NCBI GenBank assembly: GCA_031412335.1
Contig: JANOCT010000027.1
Span: forward strand, 45,290-109,289
Length of the DNA stretch: 64,000 bases
From: JBBQYA01 sp031412335
Lineage (GTDB): Bacteria; Bacteroidota; Bacteroidia; Sphingobacteriales; Sphingobacteriaceae
Direction: 5' to 3'
The notes beneath the pieces were generated by a model, which was not told the DNA's origin, ran no database searches, and saw only the letters and a list, made by a program, of their open reading frames with translations. Every line of letters begins with the position of its first letter. The first letter of the stretch is position 1. A program made the translations under genes and the position numbers. Positions 47,390 to 56,379 of this stretch are shown here, piece after piece.

Positions 47390-48079
47390 ATGACAGTAAA
47401 ATATTATCTTTTATTATTATTTTCTTTTTATTCTTTTATTCTTAATGCTCAGAATTTCAATGTAGGAATTTCTGCAAACTATATGATAGATAGGGATTTT
47501 AATAAACCGTTGGAAGGGCTTTTTATATCGCTTCCAAATATCAGCTTGTATTCTAATGTTCCTATAAATCTTGGTTTAGTTTTAGAGAAAAAAACTAACT
47601 TCCTTAGTCCTTCCATTGGAATAAATGTAATATTAAGAAATATAAGGCTTTTAAATGATTTTGATCTTTACACTACATTTTACGATCAAACTCTTGAAAT
47701 TCCGTTAAAAGTTACCTACAGAAATGAAATAAATCAAAATGTATCTTGCTTTTATAGATTGGGTGCAGGTTTAAATACAATGTTAACATCAACAAATAAA
47801 AACACTGAATATTATGGAGGGTTTTCCGATCCTATCTATATATTTAAAATAATAAACCCTGAACAGATTAATACGTTTATTTCAGCCGGTTTAGGAATAG
47901 AAAATAAAATGGAAAAGATTGGAATTTTAAAATTTAATTTAGAATACATTTATCAAACAAAAAAATATTTTGCTTATCAAATTATAACCGATAAAGAAAT
48001 TGGAAAGTCTAAATCGTTTAGACCAAGTTATTTGATGTTGGGACTAACTTATTTCCCTAATTTCTTAAATAAAAACTAA
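47390..48079 (+). CDS. Outer-membrane beta-barrel protein
   Basis: 229 residues, signal peptide (1-20, LNAQ), alternating strands and a terminal segment FRPSYLMLGLTYFPNFL. INQNVSCFYRLGAGLNTML and INTFISAGLGIENKM are barrel-like. It follows the patatin gene by 27 bases and may be the last gene of the 43665-48079 module. Function unknown. Confidence 0.7.
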   Translation: MTVKYYLLLLFSFYSFILNAQNFNVGISANYMIDRDFNKPLEGLFISLPNISLYSNVPINLGLVLEKKTNFLSPSIGINVILRNIRLLNDFDLYTTFYDQTLEIPLKVTYRNEINQNVSCFYRLGAGLNTMLTSTNKNTEYYGGFSDPIYIFKIINPEQINTFISAGLGIENKMEKIGILKFNLEYIYQTKKYFAYQIITDKEIGKSKSFRPSYLMLGLTYFPNFLNKN

Positions 48080-48129
48080 TTTTTAAATTTATTGATGATT
48101 TAAAAGTCAATTTTATTGAGTGTAAAAAC

Positions 48130-48627
48130 TCAGCTTTTCTTCCTTTTCCTCCTATTCACCAGTTTGTCTAATTCGTTTAACAATTTAAGTCGTTCGTAAT
48201 CTAATTTAATCAAGGTAAATTCTTCTCTTATTTTTTTATTTTCTAATTGAAGGATTTCAGTGCGTAAAGGATTGTCGGGTTGAATAGCATTATATTTTTC
48301 ATTCTTAATTGTATCGTTTTTAATTGATCTAATTATTTTTGCGGAATCAACTTCCATCAATTTTGCCGAGTCTATCATTATTCTGTTTTTGAAAATAGAA
48401 TCTTCATATTTTTTTAAAGAATCTTTTTTATTCAAAATAGCACGTTTCTCATTCAATTGAAGTACAGTTTTAGCTTGTTCTCTTTTAAATTTTGCAATAA
48501 CAGAATCCATAATTCTAATTTCTCTTGTCAGAATTTTAATGGCTTTTTTTCTGCTCGTATTTGCTTCTGCGGCAAAGCCAAGGCACATAAAAAAAACAAA
48601 TAAGAAGTATAGGTAAACCTTCTTCAT
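48130..48627 (-). CDS. Exported coiled-coil protein
   Basis: 165 residues, signal peptide (1-22, AAEA). Almost the whole mature chain is heptad-patterned (for example IMDSVIAKFKREQAKTVLQLNEKR and LRTEILQLENKKIREEFTLIKLDYERLKLLNELDKLVNRRKRKKS). Highly charged with a very basic tail. Function unknown; convergent with the barrel gene. Confidence 0.65.
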   Translation of the reverse strand: MKKVYLYFLFVFFMCLGFAAEANTSRKKAIKILTREIRIMDSVIAKFKREQAKTVLQLNEKRAILNKKDSLKKYEDSIFKNRIMIDSAKLMEVDSAKIIRSIKNDTIKNEKYNAIQPDNPLRTEILQLENKKIREEFTLIKLDYERLKLLNELDKLVNRRKRKKS

Positions 48628-48719
48628 TTCAACTAAAATTTTGTTTCAAAATCCAACCAATTTAAATGGAAAAGTTTAATTTTAAACGAAAATATAAAAC
48701 ATACTAAAAAAAGATAATC

Positions 48720-49241
48720 ATGTTAGAAAATTTATTACAACTCGTGAAAGATAATGCAAATGATGATATTATCAACAATGCTCATATTCCTAACGAAAAA
48801 AACGACCATGCTGTTGAAGAAACTGCCAATTCATTATTCGAAGGATTAAAAGAACAAGCCAATGGTGGTCACATGCAAGATTTACTCCAAATGTTTCAAT
48901 CAGGTGGAAATTTGGGCACTTCTGGCAATCCGGTGATGAATAAATTAACTTCTGGAGTTGCTGGAAATCTGATGCAAAAGCTTGGAATATCGAATGTAGC
49001 GGCCATGTCAGTAGTTGCAGGAATTTTACCAAAAGTTATGAACAGTTTTGTAAATAAGACTAACGACCCAAACGATTCAAGTTTTGATTTAGGCGGAATT
49101 TTAGGAACACTCACTGGCGGAAAGACAAATGGGATGGATTTGTCAACTATAGGAAGTATGTTTTCTGGTGGAAATGATGCTGCTGGAGAAAAACCATTAG
49201 GAGGAGCTTTAGGTGGTTTGCTAGGTAAATTATTCAAATAG
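48720..49241 (+). CDS. DUF937/YidB-like small protein
   Basis: 173 residues rich in Gly, Asn and small hydrophobics. LLQLVKDNANDDIINN at the start and repeats such as LTSGVAGNLMQKLGISNVAAMSVVAGILPKVMNSF, then SFDLGGILGTLTGG, SMFSGG and LGGALGGLLGKLFK are like DUF937 proteins. No signal peptide. Function unknown. Confidence 0.7.
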   Translation: MLENLLQLVKDNANDDIINNAHIPNEKNDHAVEETANSLFEGLKEQANGGHMQDLLQMFQSGGNLGTSGNPVMNKLTSGVAGNLMQKLGISNVAAMSVVAGILPKVMNSFVNKTNDPNDSSFDLGGILGTLTGGKTNGMDLSTIGSMFSGGNDAAGEKPLGGALGGLLGKLFK

Positions 49242-49307
49242 AAACCTTTTCTTTTTACCTTTAAATTTTATAAAACTTTACTTATTTCTAATCTTAATTC
49301 CCAAATT

Positions 49308-50849
49308 ATGTTCAAAAAATCCATCCTATTCTTTTCAGTATTTTTCTCGATTATCAACTTTAGTTTTTCGCAAAATCGTTTTTTAGAAGACAGTTTAGAT
49401 AATTATATCAATAAAGCAATTATTGATTGGAATGTACCAGGCTTAGCTATAGCAATTGTTAAAGACGGAAAAGTTGTAATTAATAAAGGATACGGTGTTA
49501 AATCTATAATTACGAAAGAAAAAGTAGACGAAAATACACTTTTTCAAATTGCATCTAATACAAAAGCATTTACTGGAACTGCTTTAGCTATGTTAAATAA
49601 CGAGAAAAGGATATCAATGGATGAAAAGGTATCTAAGTATTTGCCTTATTTTAAATTAAAAGATCCTTTGGCAAGTTCTAATACCACTATTCGCGATTTG
49701 CTTTGTCATCGTATTGGTTTTCAGACATTTCAAGGCGATTTTTTGAATTGGGCTTCTAATTTAACTAGAAAAGAAATAATTGAAAAAATGTATTTGACAG
49801 AAGCTGTAAATCCTTTCAGATATAGATTCGGCTATTGTAACTCGGCATTTTTGGCAGCTGGAGAAGTTATTCCGGCTGCAACAGATACAAGTTGGGATGT
49901 ATTTGTTACCAAAAGATTGTTAAATCCGTTGAAAATGAATAGAACAACGACCAATTTTTCTGCGATACTTTCAGATCCAAATGCTTGTAAACCATATACT
50001 ATTTTAGATGGTAAATTAATTGAGTTACCTTATAATAGCATGGATAATATTGCTCCTGCTGCTTCTTTAAATTCGAGCGTAAATGATTTAACACACTGGT
50101 TATTAATGCAATTAGATAGTGGTCGTTATGCAAATACTCAGGTTGTTCCATTTAAGGCTTTGATGCAAACAAGAACTTCTCAAATGCTGGTTGGCGATGT
50201 AAATTCAAAAACATTTCCACAAAAACATTTTAACACGTATGGCATGGGCTGGTTTATGAGTGATTATTATGGAAAAAAAGTTTACGAACATAGTGGTGGT
50301 GCCAATGGTTTTGTAACCATTACCTGTTTTATTCCTGAAATAAATATGGGTGTAACAGTTTTAACCAATACAGATGCAAACAACCTATTTGATGCTTTAA
50401 AACAACAAATTATTGATTTATACTTAAATGCTCCTTATCGAAATTATTCTGATTTATATTTAAAAAGAAATAAAGAAAGTGTATTGGCAGATCAAATTGA
50501 ACTTGATAAATTAAAGAAAACTACTGAAACTAAACCTTCTTTAAGTTTTCCAATAATTAACTATACAGGATCTTATCAAAATGAATTTTATGGAAATATT
50601 ATAATTGCAGAAACTGATAAGAAATTAAAAAAAGAAAACCAGGTATTAAAAATTAATTTCGAACATCATCCACAAACCATTGGTTATTTGAGTCCACTTG
50701 GAGAAAATAAATTTTTATGCAGATATAGTGATGCTGTTTGGGGAATTCAGGTAATAGATTTTACTGCTAAAGACGAAAAAATAAATGCAGTAAAAATTAA
50801 AGTAAACGATTACATTGATTATCTGAGCTATGATTTTATTAAAAAATAA
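49308..50849 (+). CDS. Serine hydrolase of the class C beta-lactamase / penicillin-binding fold
   Basis: 513 residues, signal peptide (about 1-21). Catalytic S-x-x-K is ASNTKAFTGTAL (Ser83, Lys86), second motif Y-x-N is RFGYCNSAFLAAGEV (near 175), and the third is HSGGANG (near 335). A C-terminal domain from about 400 (SFPIINYTGSYQNEFYGNIIIAE) is a lipocalin-like DUF3471-type extension. Such enzymes act as D-aminopeptidases, esterases or beta-lactamases; the substrate is not readable. Confidence 0.9.
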   Translation: MFKKSILFFSVFFSIINFSFSQNRFLEDSLDNYINKAIIDWNVPGLAIAIVKDGKVVINKGYGVKSIITKEKVDENTLFQIASNTKAFTGTALAMLNNEKRISMDEKVSKYLPYFKLKDPLASSNTTIRDLLCHRIGFQTFQGDFLNWASNLTRKEIIEKMYLTEAVNPFRYRFGYCNSAFLAAGEVIPAATDTSWDVFVTKRLLNPLKMNRTTTNFSAILSDPNACKPYTILDGKLIELPYNSMDNIAPAASLNSSVNDLTHWLLMQLDSGRYANTQVVPFKALMQTRTSQMLVGDVNSKTFPQKHFNTYGMGWFMSDYYGKKVYEHSGGANGFVTITCFIPEINMGVTVLTNTDANNLFDALKQQIIDLYLNAPYRNYSDLYLKRNKESVLADQIELDKLKKTTETKPSLSFPIINYTGSYQNEFYGNIIIAETDKKLKKENQVLKINFEHHPQTIGYLSPLGENKFLCRYSDAVWGIQVIDFTAKDEKINAVKIKVNDYIDYLSYDFIKK

Positions 50850-50855
50850 TTCAAC

Positions 50856-52073
50856 TTACTTAAATCGAATTGCTTTTAACGGTGAAATTGAACTCACTAA
50901 AGAAGACGGAATAATTAACATTAAAAGTGAAGTAATTAATGTTCCAGCATTGAGCAATAAAATTGTTTGAATATTCATATCAATGGGTACTGAAGATAAA
51001 TAATATGATTCCTGATCTAGTTTAAAAAAATGAAACTGGCTTTGCAGATAGCAAAATCCTATCCCTATAATGTTGCCTAATAACATACCATACCCGATTA
51101 AATAAATAGCATTATAAATAAATACCTTTCGGATACTTCTATTTCCGGCACCTAATGCTTTTAAAATACCAATCATATTGGTTCGTTCTAAAATCATGAT
51201 TAGCAAAGCAGAAATCATATTTATACTGGCAACTAATAGCATTAACACCAAAATTACATCTGCATTTACATCCAGTAAATCTAGCCACTCAAACAATTGC
51301 GGATATCGCTCTGCAACCGATAATGAATTCAATTCTGGACCAACTTCTGAACTTACTAATTGTGCAACATCATTTAATTCAAAACCCGAATTGGCAACAA
51401 TTTCAAAACCACCGACTTCTGTGGGCAACCAATCATTTAATTTTTGAATTTGTCGAATATCAGCCATCACAAAAATTTTATCTAAATCTTCCATCCCAAT
51501 TGAATAAATTCCAGAAATAGTGAATTTTCTTTTTCTAATTGGATCTTGAACAAAAAACATGGTAAACGAATCGCCATTTTTTAAAGAAAGTCGGTTGGCA
51601 GTATAGGATGAAATTAAAACCTGATTACTATTTATTGAATCTCTATAGGTTGGTAAACTACCTTCTAAAAGTTTATCAGCAAAAAAATCCCAGTCGAAAT
51701 TTTGATCCACTCCTTTTAAAACAATTCCTTCAATATCTCCGGAAGAGCTTATTATTCCAGCTTTATAGGCAAATGGCTCAATTTTTTTAATTTTATTATT
51801 ATTCGAAATAGTTTTTAAAAAATCCTGGTTTCGATTGATTGGCGTACTCTCATAAGAAGAATTAAGATCGTAAGCGGTAATTTGAACTGAACCAGCGAAA
51901 CCTGTAATTTTCTCCTGAATTTCATTTTTAAAACCAGAAATAATGGCAAATGAAATGATCATAACGGCTAAACCAAGCGTTATTCCAGTAATAGCAATTC
52001 CAACAATTAATTTAGAAAAACTTCTTTCGGAGGAGTTAACAATCCTTTTTGCTATAAAACGTTCGAAATTCAA
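50856..52073 (-). CDS. FtsX/LolC-LolE-like ABC permease
   Basis: 405 residues with one N-terminal helix (about 22-48), a periplasmic MacB-like region (about 50-265) and three C-terminal helices (about 273-300, 315-345, 370-398), the LolCE layout. FERFIAKRI, GIAITGITLGLAVMIISFAIISGFKNEIQEKITGF, SINMISALLIMILERTNMIGILKALGAG and SSISPLKAIRFK are typical. It would release outer-membrane lipoproteins with an ATPase encoded elsewhere; no ATPase gene is adjacent. Confidence 0.9.
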   Translation of the reverse strand: MNFERFIAKRIVNSSERSFSKLIVGIAITGITLGLAVMIISFAIISGFKNEIQEKITGFAGSVQITAYDLNSSYESTPINRNQDFLKTISNNNKIKKIEPFAYKAGIISSSGDIEGIVLKGVDQNFDWDFFADKLLEGSLPTYRDSINSNQVLISSYTANRLSLKNGDSFTMFFVQDPIRKRKFTISGIYSIGMEDLDKIFVMADIRQIQKLNDWLPTEVGGFEIVANSGFELNDVAQLVSSEVGPELNSLSVAERYPQLFEWLDLLDVNADVILVLMLLVASINMISALLIMILERTNMIGILKALGAGNRSIRKVFIYNAIYLIGYGMLLGNIIGIGFCYLQSQFHFFKLDQESYYLSSVPIDMNIQTILLLNAGTLITSLLMLIIPSSLVSSISPLKAIRFK

Positions 52074-52094
52074 TATTTTTAATTTACTTGCAGT

Positions 52095-53420
52095 ATGAGG
52101 TTTTTTCTAAAATCAAAAGTAATGCTTCTGTATCAAGCGCAGAAATATTGGCTGATTTTGATTTATTTTTTTTGTGGATTTGGAATAAATAGCAGTTCGG
52201 GTATTGAAGTCGCAGACTTTAGTAAACCTTTATTAACAGGTGCAGACCAGATTGAAAAGTACCTTCCTTATTTAATGAATAAACGGGTTTCTTTAGTGGT
52301 CAATCAAACTTCTATGCTTGGTAATACTCATTTAGTTGATACTTTGTTAAGTGCAGGAATTTCAATTTCCAATGTATTTTCTCCCGAGCATGGTTTCAGA
52401 GGGGATGCAGATGCTGGAGAGCTAATTAAAAACTCATTGGATAAAAAAACAGGACTTCCTCTTATTTCATTATACGGAAAAAATAAAAAACCTCAGAAAT
52501 CTGATCTTGAAAAAACAGATGTAGTAGTATTTGATATTCAAGATGTTGGAGTTAGATTTTACACTTATATTTCTACTTTGCATTATGTGATGGAAGCATG
52601 TGCCGAAAATAATCTTGAATTATTAATATTAGATAGGCCAAACCCAAATATGTCAAAACCAGACGGGCCAATGATGGAACCAGAGTTCAAATCATTTGTT
52701 GGAATGCATCCAGTTCCAATTATTTATGGAATGAGCATAGGCGAATATGCGCAAATGATAAATGGTGAATATTGGCTACCAGATAGCTTGCAATGCAAAT
52801 TGAAAATTATAAAAATAAAAAATCTGTTTTCGCGAAACATCGAATATATATTGCCAATTCCTCCTTCGCCAAATTTGCCAAATCAACTATCCATCGACCT
52901 TTATCCATCGCTTTGTTTATTTGAAGGAACGGTAATTAGTGTAGCTAGAGGCACTTTATTCCCATTTCAAGCAATTGGTCATCCTTTTTTAAAATCACAA
53001 TATTTTGAATTTACGCCAGTAAGTATTGCCGGAATGAGCAAAAATCCGCCTTTTGAAAATAAAATTTGTTACGGAACAGATTTAAGAGAAATTAAGTCCA
53101 AAAAAACTTCAGAATTAATTGCTTTCGACTTGCATTGGTTAATCTACTTTTATACTATTTTTCCAGATAAAGAACATTTCTTCAATTCTTTTTTTGAGAA
53201 ATTGGCTGGTACTGGAAATTTGCGTGTCCAAATACAACAAAGTATAACGGAACAGGAAATTAGAAAAAGTTGGGCAATAGGATTAGAACGATTTTCAGTC
53301 ATTCGGAAAAAATATTTATTATATAAAAATTTAGACGAGCAAACTTTGTACAAACCATTTGTTTACAAAAAAGCAAAATCAAAGAAGAAATCTATTTTTT
53401 ATAGGCTTAAATCAAATTAA
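52095..53420 (+). CDS. DUF1343 exo-beta-N-acetylmuramidase (NamZ-like)
   Basis: 441 residues with an N-terminal signal segment (about 15-35; an alternative start is ATG 52122). The core GADQIEKYLPYLMNKRVSLVVNQTS, VFSPEHGFRGDADAGE, SLYGKNKKP, VFDIQDVGVRFYTYISTLHYVMEA and LDRPNPN is DUF1343. Members such as Bacillus NamZ release terminal MurNAc from peptidoglycan fragments, so it probably helps recycle or scavenge wall material. The fmt gene starts 5 bases after its stop. Confidence 0.9.
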   Translation: MRFFLKSKVMLLYQAQKYWLILIYFFCGFGINSSSGIEVADFSKPLLTGADQIEKYLPYLMNKRVSLVVNQTSMLGNTHLVDTLLSAGISISNVFSPEHGFRGDADAGELIKNSLDKKTGLPLISLYGKNKKPQKSDLEKTDVVVFDIQDVGVRFYTYISTLHYVMEACAENNLELLILDRPNPNMSKPDGPMMEPEFKSFVGMHPVPIIYGMSIGEYAQMINGEYWLPDSLQCKLKIIKIKNLFSRNIEYILPIPPSPNLPNQLSIDLYPSLCLFEGTVISVARGTLFPFQAIGHPFLKSQYFEFTPVSIAGMSKNPPFENKICYGTDLREIKSKKTSELIAFDLHWLIYFYTIFPDKEHFFNSFFEKLAGTGNLRVQIQQSITEQEIRKSWAIGLERFSVIRKKYLLYKNLDEQTLYKPFVYKKAKSKKKSIFYRLKSN

Positions 53421-53424
53421 CTTT

Positions 53425-54333
53425 ATGAGAATAGTATTTATGGGCACACCGGAATTTGCGGTAGCGTCACTGAAAGCAGTAAAAGATGCAGGACACGAAA
53501 TAGCTGCTGTAATTACCGTTCCAGATAAACCTGCAGGCAGAGGACAAAAACTAGCTATTTCGGCAGTTAAAGAATTTGCGTTAACGCAATCAATTAAAAT
53601 ATTACAACCTGCAAAATTAAAAGACCCAGATTTTTTAGTCGAATTAAAAATGCTAAATGCTGATTTATTTATAGTAGTTGCTTTCAGAATGTTGCCTGAG
53701 GTAGTTTGGGCAATGCCAAAATATGGAACTATTAATGTTCATGCATCTTTATTACCTCAATATAGAGGTGCTGCTCCTATAAACCATGCTATTATGAATG
53801 GAGAAACAGAAACTGGGGTAACCACGTTCTTTATCATCAAAGAAATTGATACTGGCCCATTAATTTTGCAAAAAAGTATAAACATCGGAAAAAATGAAAC
53901 TGCTGGAGAATTGCATGATAAATTAATGATATTGGGAGCGCAAACCTTAGCAAAAACATTAAACTTAATTGAAAATGGGGAGTTGGTTTCAATTCCGCAA
54001 TCAACAACTGAAGTTTTACTTACAGCTCCAAAAATTTTTAAAGAAGATTGTGAAATTGATTGGGAAACTTCTGGTGAAGAAATTTTTAATTTTATTCGTG
54101 GATTAAGCCCATACCCTACGGCATATACTTCGATGAGAAATTTAAAATTGAAAATATTTTCTGCAGATTTTATTTTGCAAAGTCATGAAGACGAACCGGG
54201 AACCTATTATACAGATGGAAGTGCAGAATTGCGTTTTGCTTGTACAAATGGTTTTATTCTAATTAAAGAATTGCAATTAGAAGGAAAAAAAAGAATGAAA
54301 GTTTCAGAATTTTTAAGAGGATTACGTTTATAA
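53425..54333 (+). CDS. fmt: Methionyl-tRNA formyltransferase
   Basis: 302 residues from ATG 53425 (MRIVFMGTPEFAVASL). A longer frame from 53359 overlaps the DUF1343 gene and is not needed. Catalytic Asn104, His106 and Asp142 lie in GTINVHASLLPQYRGAAPINHAI and IKEIDTGPL. It adds formyl from 10-formyl-THF to initiator Met-tRNA. The C-terminal OB-like domain runs from about 205. The next gene begins one base after the stop. Confidence 0.97.
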   Translation: MRIVFMGTPEFAVASLKAVKDAGHEIAAVITVPDKPAGRGQKLAISAVKEFALTQSIKILQPAKLKDPDFLVELKMLNADLFIVVAFRMLPEVVWAMPKYGTINVHASLLPQYRGAAPINHAIMNGETETGVTTFFIIKEIDTGPLILQKSINIGKNETAGELHDKLMILGAQTLAKTLNLIENGELVSIPQSTTEVLLTAPKIFKEDCEIDWETSGEEIFNFIRGLSPYPTAYTSMRNLKLKIFSADFILQSHEDEPGTYYTDGSAELRFACTNGFILIKELQLEGKKRMKVSEFLRGLRL

Positions 54334-54334
54334 A

Positions 54335-55048
54335 ATGGTTTGTTTACAGATAATTCGGTTTCCAAAAATATTTGTGCCAATCGCTTTTATTTCGATGGCC
54401 ATTAATCGGCTTCCGCTTTCGCTCAACAAACATATTTCTTTCTGGAAATTAATGGGAAGTGGAAAAGGAGGAACTTTTTCAAAAGAACCTGATTGGCAGC
54501 AATGGTCAATTCTTAGCGTTTGGGAAAATGAAAATGCCTTAAAAAATTACTTGAATTCTGGTTTTATATTCAAATTCAATAAATGGTTTGCGAATGAACA
54601 GCTAATATTACACTTACAACCCATTGCAGGCCACGGATTATGGGATGGTAGAAATCCATTTAAAACCAATGAAAAAGAGAAAAGTAAAACCTACCATGGG
54701 CCAATTGGCATAATAACCCGAGCAAGCATTCGATTAAATAAAGCAAAAGATTTTTGGAATGCAGTACCCGATGTAGAGAAATTAATGAATGTATCACCCG
54801 GTTATATTTTTTCCGTTGGAGTTGGTGAAATGCCTTATTTAAGGCAGGCAACTTTTTCTATTTGGGATTCTTTAGAATCAGCAAAAAACTTTGCCTACCA
54901 AAGTCGTGAACATCGAGAAGTAATTGACCGTACCCGAAAAGAAGATTGGTATTCTGAAGAATTATTTATGCGTTTCAACTTGATTAATATTAGCGGAACT
55001 TTGCATGGTAAAAAACCAGCAATAACTATTTCTAAACAGAAAGATTAA
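54335..55048 (+). CDS. Spheroidene-monooxygenase (CrtA)-like protein
   Basis: 237 residues. LSLNKHISFWKLMGSGKGGTFSKEPDWQQWSILSVWENENAL (about 28-68) and a second half with GPIGIITRASIRLNKAKDFWNAVPDVEKLMNVSPGYIFSVGVGEMPYLRQATFSIWDSLESAKNFAYQSREH are the CrtA-like pattern of two related dimeric-alpha/beta-barrel halves. In phototrophs CrtA oxidises carotenoids; in non-phototrophs the role is unknown. Directly coupled to fmt (1-base gap). Confidence 0.8.
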   Translation: MVCLQIIRFPKIFVPIAFISMAINRLPLSLNKHISFWKLMGSGKGGTFSKEPDWQQWSILSVWENENALKNYLNSGFIFKFNKWFANEQLILHLQPIAGHGLWDGRNPFKTNEKEKSKTYHGPIGIITRASIRLNKAKDFWNAVPDVEKLMNVSPGYIFSVGVGEMPYLRQATFSIWDSLESAKNFAYQSREHREVIDRTRKEDWYSEELFMRFNLINISGTLHGKKPAITISKQKD

Positions 55049-55075
55049 ACATTTTAAATTTATTTATTAAAACTC

Positions 55076-55315
55076 ATGCGCGTTATTGCCGATATACCCC
55101 ACTCCGATTGTAAAATATCCATTTTAAGTATGAATCAAAAATTCATAATCAGAATAGAGCAAGGCTCGATGGAGCAAATTTATAAAGTGAGTGAAGCGGA
55201 TGCACCCACGCTGGAAAATGTAAAAGAAATACTAACTGATAATTTTATGCAAACCTGTTTGCAACGTTTTAATGCAATGAGGAAAGATTTATATGAAGCG
55301 ATGGAAGAATTTTAA
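55076..55315 (+). CDS. Small conserved protein of unknown function
   Basis: 79 residues: MRVIADIPHSDCKISILSMNQKFIIRIEQGSMEQIYKVSE, then a helical tail (FMQTCLQRFNAMRKDLYEAMEEF). It has the look of a real small gene kept in Bacteroidota genomes, but I do not recognise the family. Same strand as the CrtA-like gene, 27 bases downstream. Confidence 0.65.
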   Translation: MRVIADIPHSDCKISILSMNQKFIIRIEQGSMEQIYKVSEADAPTLENVKEILTDNFMQTCLQRFNAMRKDLYEAMEEF

Positions 55316-55374
55316 CGTAATATTTATCCATTATTTTCTTTAAAATCGCTCTTTAAAACCGAAAAATTATTGCT

Positions 55375-55382
55375 TATTTTTG
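55375..55382 (+). promoter_or_regulatory. Putative -7 box (TATTTTTG) adjoining the DUF6580 start
   Basis: TATTTTTG fits TAnnTTTG; CCCC and then ATG 55387 follow, so the transcript would be leaderless. Confidence 0.4.
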
Positions 55383-55386
55383 CCCC

Positions 55387-55905
55387 ATGTTCAAAAATCA
55401 AAACACACTATCTATAGTTACCATTGCTTCATTAATTTTAGTTGGAGCTTTCAGTCGAGTTCTTCCTCACCCGCCTAATTTCACAGCAGTTGGTGCTATC
55501 GCCTTGTTTGCTGGTATGCACCTTCGCGATAAAAGGTTATCGTTTTTAATTCCAATAGCTTGTATGGTTATTACAGACCTAATTATTGGTTTTGGTTTTG
55601 ATCCTTACGTATATGTTTCTTTTGCAATCATCGTTGCTTTGGGAATTTTAATTCAAAATAACAAAAAGCTTTTCCCCATTTTAGCAACTTCTATTGCTGG
55701 ATCAATTTTGTTTTTTATGATTACTAATTTTTCTGTATTCATTGGCTCAAATATGTATCCTCAAAATTTTCAAGGTTTAATCGCTTGTTATGTAGCAGGA
55801 ATTCCTTTTAGCTATAATAATTTACTTGCCGATTTATTCTATAATTCTGTTTTCTTTTTCGCCTGGATAATGGCAAGCAAAAAATATCCTCAGTTAGTTA
55901 GCTGA
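55387..55905 (+). CDS. DUF6580 family membrane protein
   Basis: 172 residues with five or six membrane helices. FSRVLPHPPNFTAVGAIALFAGMHLRDKRLSFLIPIACMVITDLIIGF (about 23-70) is the family signature; the C-terminus has GIPFSYNNLLADLFYNSVFFFAWIM. Related proteins resemble energy-coupling-factor transporter S components. Substrate unknown. Confidence 0.8.
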   Translation: MFKNQNTLSIVTIASLILVGAFSRVLPHPPNFTAVGAIALFAGMHLRDKRLSFLIPIACMVITDLIIGFGFDPYVYVSFAIIVALGILIQNNKKLFPILATSIAGSILFFMITNFSVFIGSNMYPQNFQGLIACYVAGIPFSYNNLLADLFYNSVFFFAWIMASKKYPQLVS

Positions 55906-56379
55906 CAGTAATGCTACGTGCCACTTTAAAATAAATATACAATTTTATGAAGTTGATTTGGCCATAAGAAAACAACAAAAAGAATCTTGGTAAAGGTGGA
56001 ATGAAATGTTTTATCTGCCCTGAAACAACATCAGTTTTTGTGCAATTGTTGCATGACGTTGCAGCAATCATCGGCAGTGCATATCCAGGCTTTGGTTTCG
56101 GCGGAACCGAACTATTCTGGAATGGCGATTTCAATTCCAAAAATGCAAACCATATACGAAGCTTCTGGTGCATATACGGCTAAAAAACATATTACCTATC
56201 GCTATGTGTTCGACAACCCGGGAGTAGTACAAAAACCAAAAGAGTTAATTGAAAGGAATAGGAAAGAATAAAATTAGTTTCCTTCTATTATATATTTGGT
56301 AAGTTAAGTATGTAATTGATTTGCCGAGATCTATTTATATTAAAATTTGTTGATATCTTAGTTTACCAAAAATTAATTT
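55906..56379 (+). other. Gene-poor stretch of 474 bases with a Cys-rich coding remnant
   Basis: No complete gene is seen between the DUF6580 gene and the integrase. From 56005 to 56271 one frame reads NVLSALKQHQFLCNCCMTLQQ... and ends YRYVFDNPGVVQKPKELIERNRKE, without an ATG start. It looks like a decayed or truncated gene (it also holds locally higher G+C). The last 100 bases before the integrase contain a candidate -7 box at 56291. Confidence 0.4.
56291..56298 (+). promoter_or_regulatory. Putative -7 box (TATATTTG) of the integrase gene
   Basis: TATATTTG fits TAnnTTTG and lies 82 bases before the integrase ATG; the resulting leader would be about 75 bases. No -33 box with good spacing was found. 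Confidence 0.35.

Noticed and set aside
53359..53424. Longer N-terminus of fmt
   Set aside because: Overlaps the end of the DUF1343 gene; MRIVFMGTPEFA is the standard Fmt start.
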